A DNA stretch of 7,499 nucleotides, taken from the NCBI GenBank assembly GCA_016207265.1, contig JACQPZ010000115.1:1-7499 (forward strand), written 5' to 3'. The notes under the pieces are model-generated. The model saw only the letters and a list, made by a program, of their open reading frames with translations. It did no database searches and was not told the DNA's origin. The first letter of the stretch is position 1. Every line of letters starts with the position of its first letter. Of the stretch, positions 5,215-7,499 are shown in pieces. The translations under genes and the position numbers were made by a program. The stretch comes from Candidatus Latescibacterota bacterium. Lineage in GTDB: Bacteria > Eisenbacteria > RBG-16-71-46 > SZUA-252.

Positions 5215-7499
5215 TTGCCGAGGAGCCGCTTCAAGGCCTCGCGGCCTTTCTTCAGAGGATCGGACGCACCCGAGTCGGCGGTCTCAGACGGCGCGGCGCG
5301 GCCCGAATCCGCGGGCTGCCCCGACTTCGCGCCGCCCGTGAGCCGCCCCGTGAGCTCGGAGCCCAGCTTCTCCCGGAGCTGCTTCCCCATGATCTCGAGC
5401 GCCCTGCCGGGCGCGATCGAAACGGTCGGAGCGCGATCGCTCCCGCCGATCTTCACCTCGATCGGGACCCGGCCCTGCTCGTCGCGGGCGAGCCTCGCGA
5501 TCTCGCGGAGGGTCCCTCCCCCCTGGAAGCGGCTCGGCGCGAGCCGGAGGAGGAGGCTCAGGTCCAGCGAACGGTCCAGACCCACGGAGCCGGTCATCTC
5601 GGCCAGGTCGGCGCCCATGTCGCAGTGGATCCGGTCCAGCATCAGCCGGCCTGCCGCGATGCGCAGCGAGTGCGTGAGCGTTTGAAACGCCACGTCCCGT
5701 TGCTCGGCGAGCCCGAGCGATCCGGTCAGCTTGCTGAGGGTCGGGCTGGGGAGGATCTTCCCCTGCTCGACGGTGCCGTTCAACGAGCCGACGAGCGAAT
5801 CACCCGCTTGCGGTCCCGGGAATCCGGGTCCGCTCAGGTCCACCACCCCGCTCAGGAGTCCTGAGATCGCCGACTTGAACGGAAGCGTCCCCGACGCGAC
5901 CTCCTCGACCGGCGCGCGCTTCACGTCGAGGTGGAGCGAGTATCGCGGACTCGCGAGGAGGGACCTGAGATCGAGCGCGCCCTCCAGCGTTCCGGTCCCG
6001 ATCGCTCCTCGGATCGGAGCGACCGCGACGTTCGTTCCGTCGAATCGGACCGGCGCGGTGAGATTCTTCACACGCATCCCACCCGAGCGCAGCTCTCCGA
6101 TCTCGACGGCGGCGTCGAAGGACCGGAGCGGAACCGGAGGAGGGGGCGCCGCGTTGGCGGCGGGCTTTGCGGGAGCCGCGCCTCCAGCCGTCGGAGCCCA
6201 TTCCTCGGCGATCAGCCGGTCGAGCGCGATCCGGAACGTGCCCGTGCCGAGCGGCTTTCCCTGGACGAGCGTTCCCGTGACGTTCGCGGTGGTCGAGCCG
6301 ACGCTTAAGCGGAGCGAGCGGACGTCGGCCGAGATCTCGTTCCCCTCGACGTGGAACTCGAGTCCGCGCAAAGGCCGCGCAAGCCCCTGGACGGTTCCGT
6401 TGATTCCCTTCCCCTTCACGACCCAGCGGACTCTCGGCTCGGCGGGAGGCCGAAGCTCGAACGTCGCGCGGCATTCCAGGTCTCCCGACTTCCACGAGGG
6501 AGCGTTCGGCACGAGGCCGTTGAGCCGCGCCGCGGGAGCCCGCACGAGCAGGACACCGCTCGTGGCGCCGCCGGGCGCCATCGATCCCTCCGCCTCCACC
6601 GTGAGCGCGACGCCGGAGCCCTCTCCCTTCGCGTTCCCCGTGAACGTCCGGTCGGGGTGCGACGTGAAGACCGCCTCGAGGCGGTCCAGCGCGAACTCGT
6701 TCGCTCCGGCCTTGATCGAGAGCGGCTTCACGGTGACGGTCCCGCCCATGGCGAGGGCCGACGCGGACCCGCTCGCCGCGAGATCCCACGACGCGGTTCC
6801 GTTCCACGCGGCCGGCGATTTGGCCGCGAGCGCCTTCCACGCCCGATCTCCCGAGCGGATCTCCTGAGGCTTCCCCCGGAGCTTGAGATCGACCCGGACG
6901 TCCGGCCGCGGGCCGTCCTCGACGAACCGGAGCGTTCCGTCGAGCGCGCTCTCGAGCGGGCCCAGCGTCACCGAGCCGCGCGTGACGCGAAGCTCCCGCT
7001 CCCGACCCTTGGCTTCGAGCGCCGCGTCGAGGACGAACGGAGCGGGGAGCGCCACGTCCACCTCGCGCGCGGACGGCTTCCAGAAGAGGCTCTCCGCCCG
7101 CGCCGAGATCCGGATGGCGGAGGGCGCCCCGAGCGCTCCCGCGATCTCCGTGTGCCCCGACACCCCTTTGAGCTCGCTCCCTCCGCCCAGCGGATCCCGG
7201 GTCCGGACGTTCAGATTCTCGAACTCGAGGCGCGGGAGGAGGAGCGCGGCTTGGGCTGCGCCGGCGCCTCCCGCGCTCGATCCCCGCTCGGCGGGCGCGG
7301 CGACCCCCTGGTCGAGCATCGTGACCCATGCGTTTCGGACGCGGGCGGCGGAAATCTCGACGCGGCGGAACAGGAGCGGAAGGAGCTTCATCCGGAAGAA
7401 GACCTCGTTCACGCGGGCGTCCATCGTGGGACCTCCGGTCGCCGGCACGCGGACCGTGAGCCCCTCGAGCCTCACGCCGATCGCGAGCCCCTCGAAGCG
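5211..7499 (-). CDS. AsmA-family envelope protein (5'-truncated by window edge)
   Basis: The reading frame is open through the window end and 762 residues are visible. AsmA-like proteins are inner-membrane-anchored, largely periplasmic beta-rich proteins linked to outer-membrane biogenesis and lipid transport. Seen here, numbered from the GTG at 7475: a leading repeat typical of AsmA N-termini, with PLLFRRVEISAARV at 33-46; a long series of short alternating beta-strand segments; an Ala/Pro linker at about 428-450 including PPPPVP; and an AsmA C-terminal region at about 455-695 with the family's GTGTLEG and GSLNGTVEQGKI patterns. The basic tail ends LKKGREALKRLLGK, a common ending in AsmA-like proteins. 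The usual N-terminal membrane anchor is missing, so the true start lies upstream of the window. The GTG at 7475 is internal, because the codons before it (RFEGLAIG) repeat the same motif. The stop overlaps the start of the peptidase gene. The family call is sound; the cargo or client is unknown. Confidence 0.85.
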   Translation of the reverse strand, partial: RFEGLAIGVRLEGLTVRVPATGGPTMDARVNEVFFRMKLLPLLFRRVEISAARVRNAWVTMLDQGVAAPAERGSSAGGAGAAQAALLLPRLEFENLNVRTRDPLGGGSELKGVSGHTEIAGALGAPSAIRISARAESLFWKPSAREVDVALPAPFVLDAALEAKGRERELRVTRGSVTLGPLESALDGTLRFVEDGPRPDVRVDLKLRGKPQEIRSGDRAWKALAAKSPAAWNGTASWDLAASGSASALAMGGTVTVKPLSIKAGANEFALDRLEAVFTSHPDRTFTGNAKGEGSGVALTVEAEGSMAPGGATSGVLLVRAPAARLNGLVPNAPSWKSGDLECRATFELRPPAEPRVRWVVKGKGINGTVQGLARPLRGLEFHVEGNEISADVRSLRLSVGSTTANVTGTLVQGKPLGTGTFRIALDRLIAEEWAPTAGGAAPAKPAANAAPPPPVPLRSFDAAVEIGELRSGGMRVKNLTAPVRFDGTNVAVAPIRGAIGTGTLEGALDLRSLLASPRYSLHLDVKRAPVEEVASGTLPFKSAISGLLSGVVDLSGPGFPGPQAGDSLVGSLNGTVEQGKILPSPTLSKLTGSLGLAEQRDVAFQTLTHSLRIAAGRLMLDRIHCDMGADLAEMTGSVGLDRSLDLSLLLRLAPSRFQGGGTLREIARLARDEQGRVPIEVKIGGSDRAPTVSIAPGRALEIMGKQLREKLGSELTGRLTGGAKSGQPADSGRAAPSETADSGASDPLKKGREALKRLLGK

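Noticed and set aside
3679..5685. Long plus-strand open frame (about 668 codons) opposite the peptidase and asmA genes
   Set aside because: It is rich in Arg, Pro, Gly and Glu with no domain, crosses two well-supported genes, and is a typical antisense shadow in GC-rich DNA where stop codons are scarce.
5211..7475. GTG at 7475 as the true start of the AsmA-like gene
   Set aside because: The frame stays open to the window end and the preceding codons (RFEGLAIG) match the same AsmA repeat. A membrane anchor is expected further upstream, so the gene is truncated by the window.
1..7499. Search for tRNA, rRNA, CRISPR arrays, insertion sequences, attachment sites and intrinsic terminators
   Set aside because: None seen on either strand by eye. 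Coding regions fill the whole window, and the GC-rich inverted stretches lie inside genes without a following T-run.

Overview
The window is a dense stretch of high-GC DNA (roughly two thirds G+C by eye). Every gene I can support lies on the minus strand. The products include a C-terminal outer-membrane beta-barrel, an AsmA-type envelope protein and a signal peptide, so the source is a Gram-negative (diderm) bacterium. The base composition and the kind of M1 peptidase fit environmental lineages such as Gemmatimonadota, Eisenbacteria-like phyla or Deltaproteobacteria-like groups. No marker gene allows a firm assignment.

Layout in the direction of transcription, from high to low coordinates: (1) the C-terminal part of an AsmA-family protein, cut by the window edge (7499-5211); (2) a 1022-residue exported M1-type zinc peptidase whose C-terminal third looks like an Omp85/BamA-type outer-membrane barrel (5214-2146); (3) an ABC ATPase of the ABC-2 exporter class with a C-terminal extension (2149-1136); (4) an ABC-2 type permease (1152-298); (5) the first 98 residues of a second membrane protein, most likely a partner ABC-2 permease, cut by the other edge (296-1).

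The five genes are packed without intergenic space. The junctions are a GTGA overlap, a TTGA overlap, a 17-nt overlap with a strong Shine-Dalgarno, and a 1-nt gap. This indicates one polycistronic, translationally coupled transcript whose promoter and terminator both lie outside the window. Three of the four internal starts are non-ATG (GTG, TTG, GTG).

A plausible reading is an envelope module. An inner-membrane ABC-2 exporter, probably with two different permease subunits, is made together with an outer-membrane-anchored zinc peptidase and an AsmA-like protein that may help lipid supply or outer-membrane assembly. The substrate is unknown. The most interesting element is the peptidase-barrel fusion. 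Its architecture (signal peptide, enzyme, short linker domain, Omp85-like barrel with a VRGF motif and terminal Phe) recalls type Vd secreted patatins, but with a metallopeptidase in place of the lipase and with no clear POTRA domain. I see no RNA genes, mobile elements, CRISPR arrays, terminators or non-coding stretches of any length.
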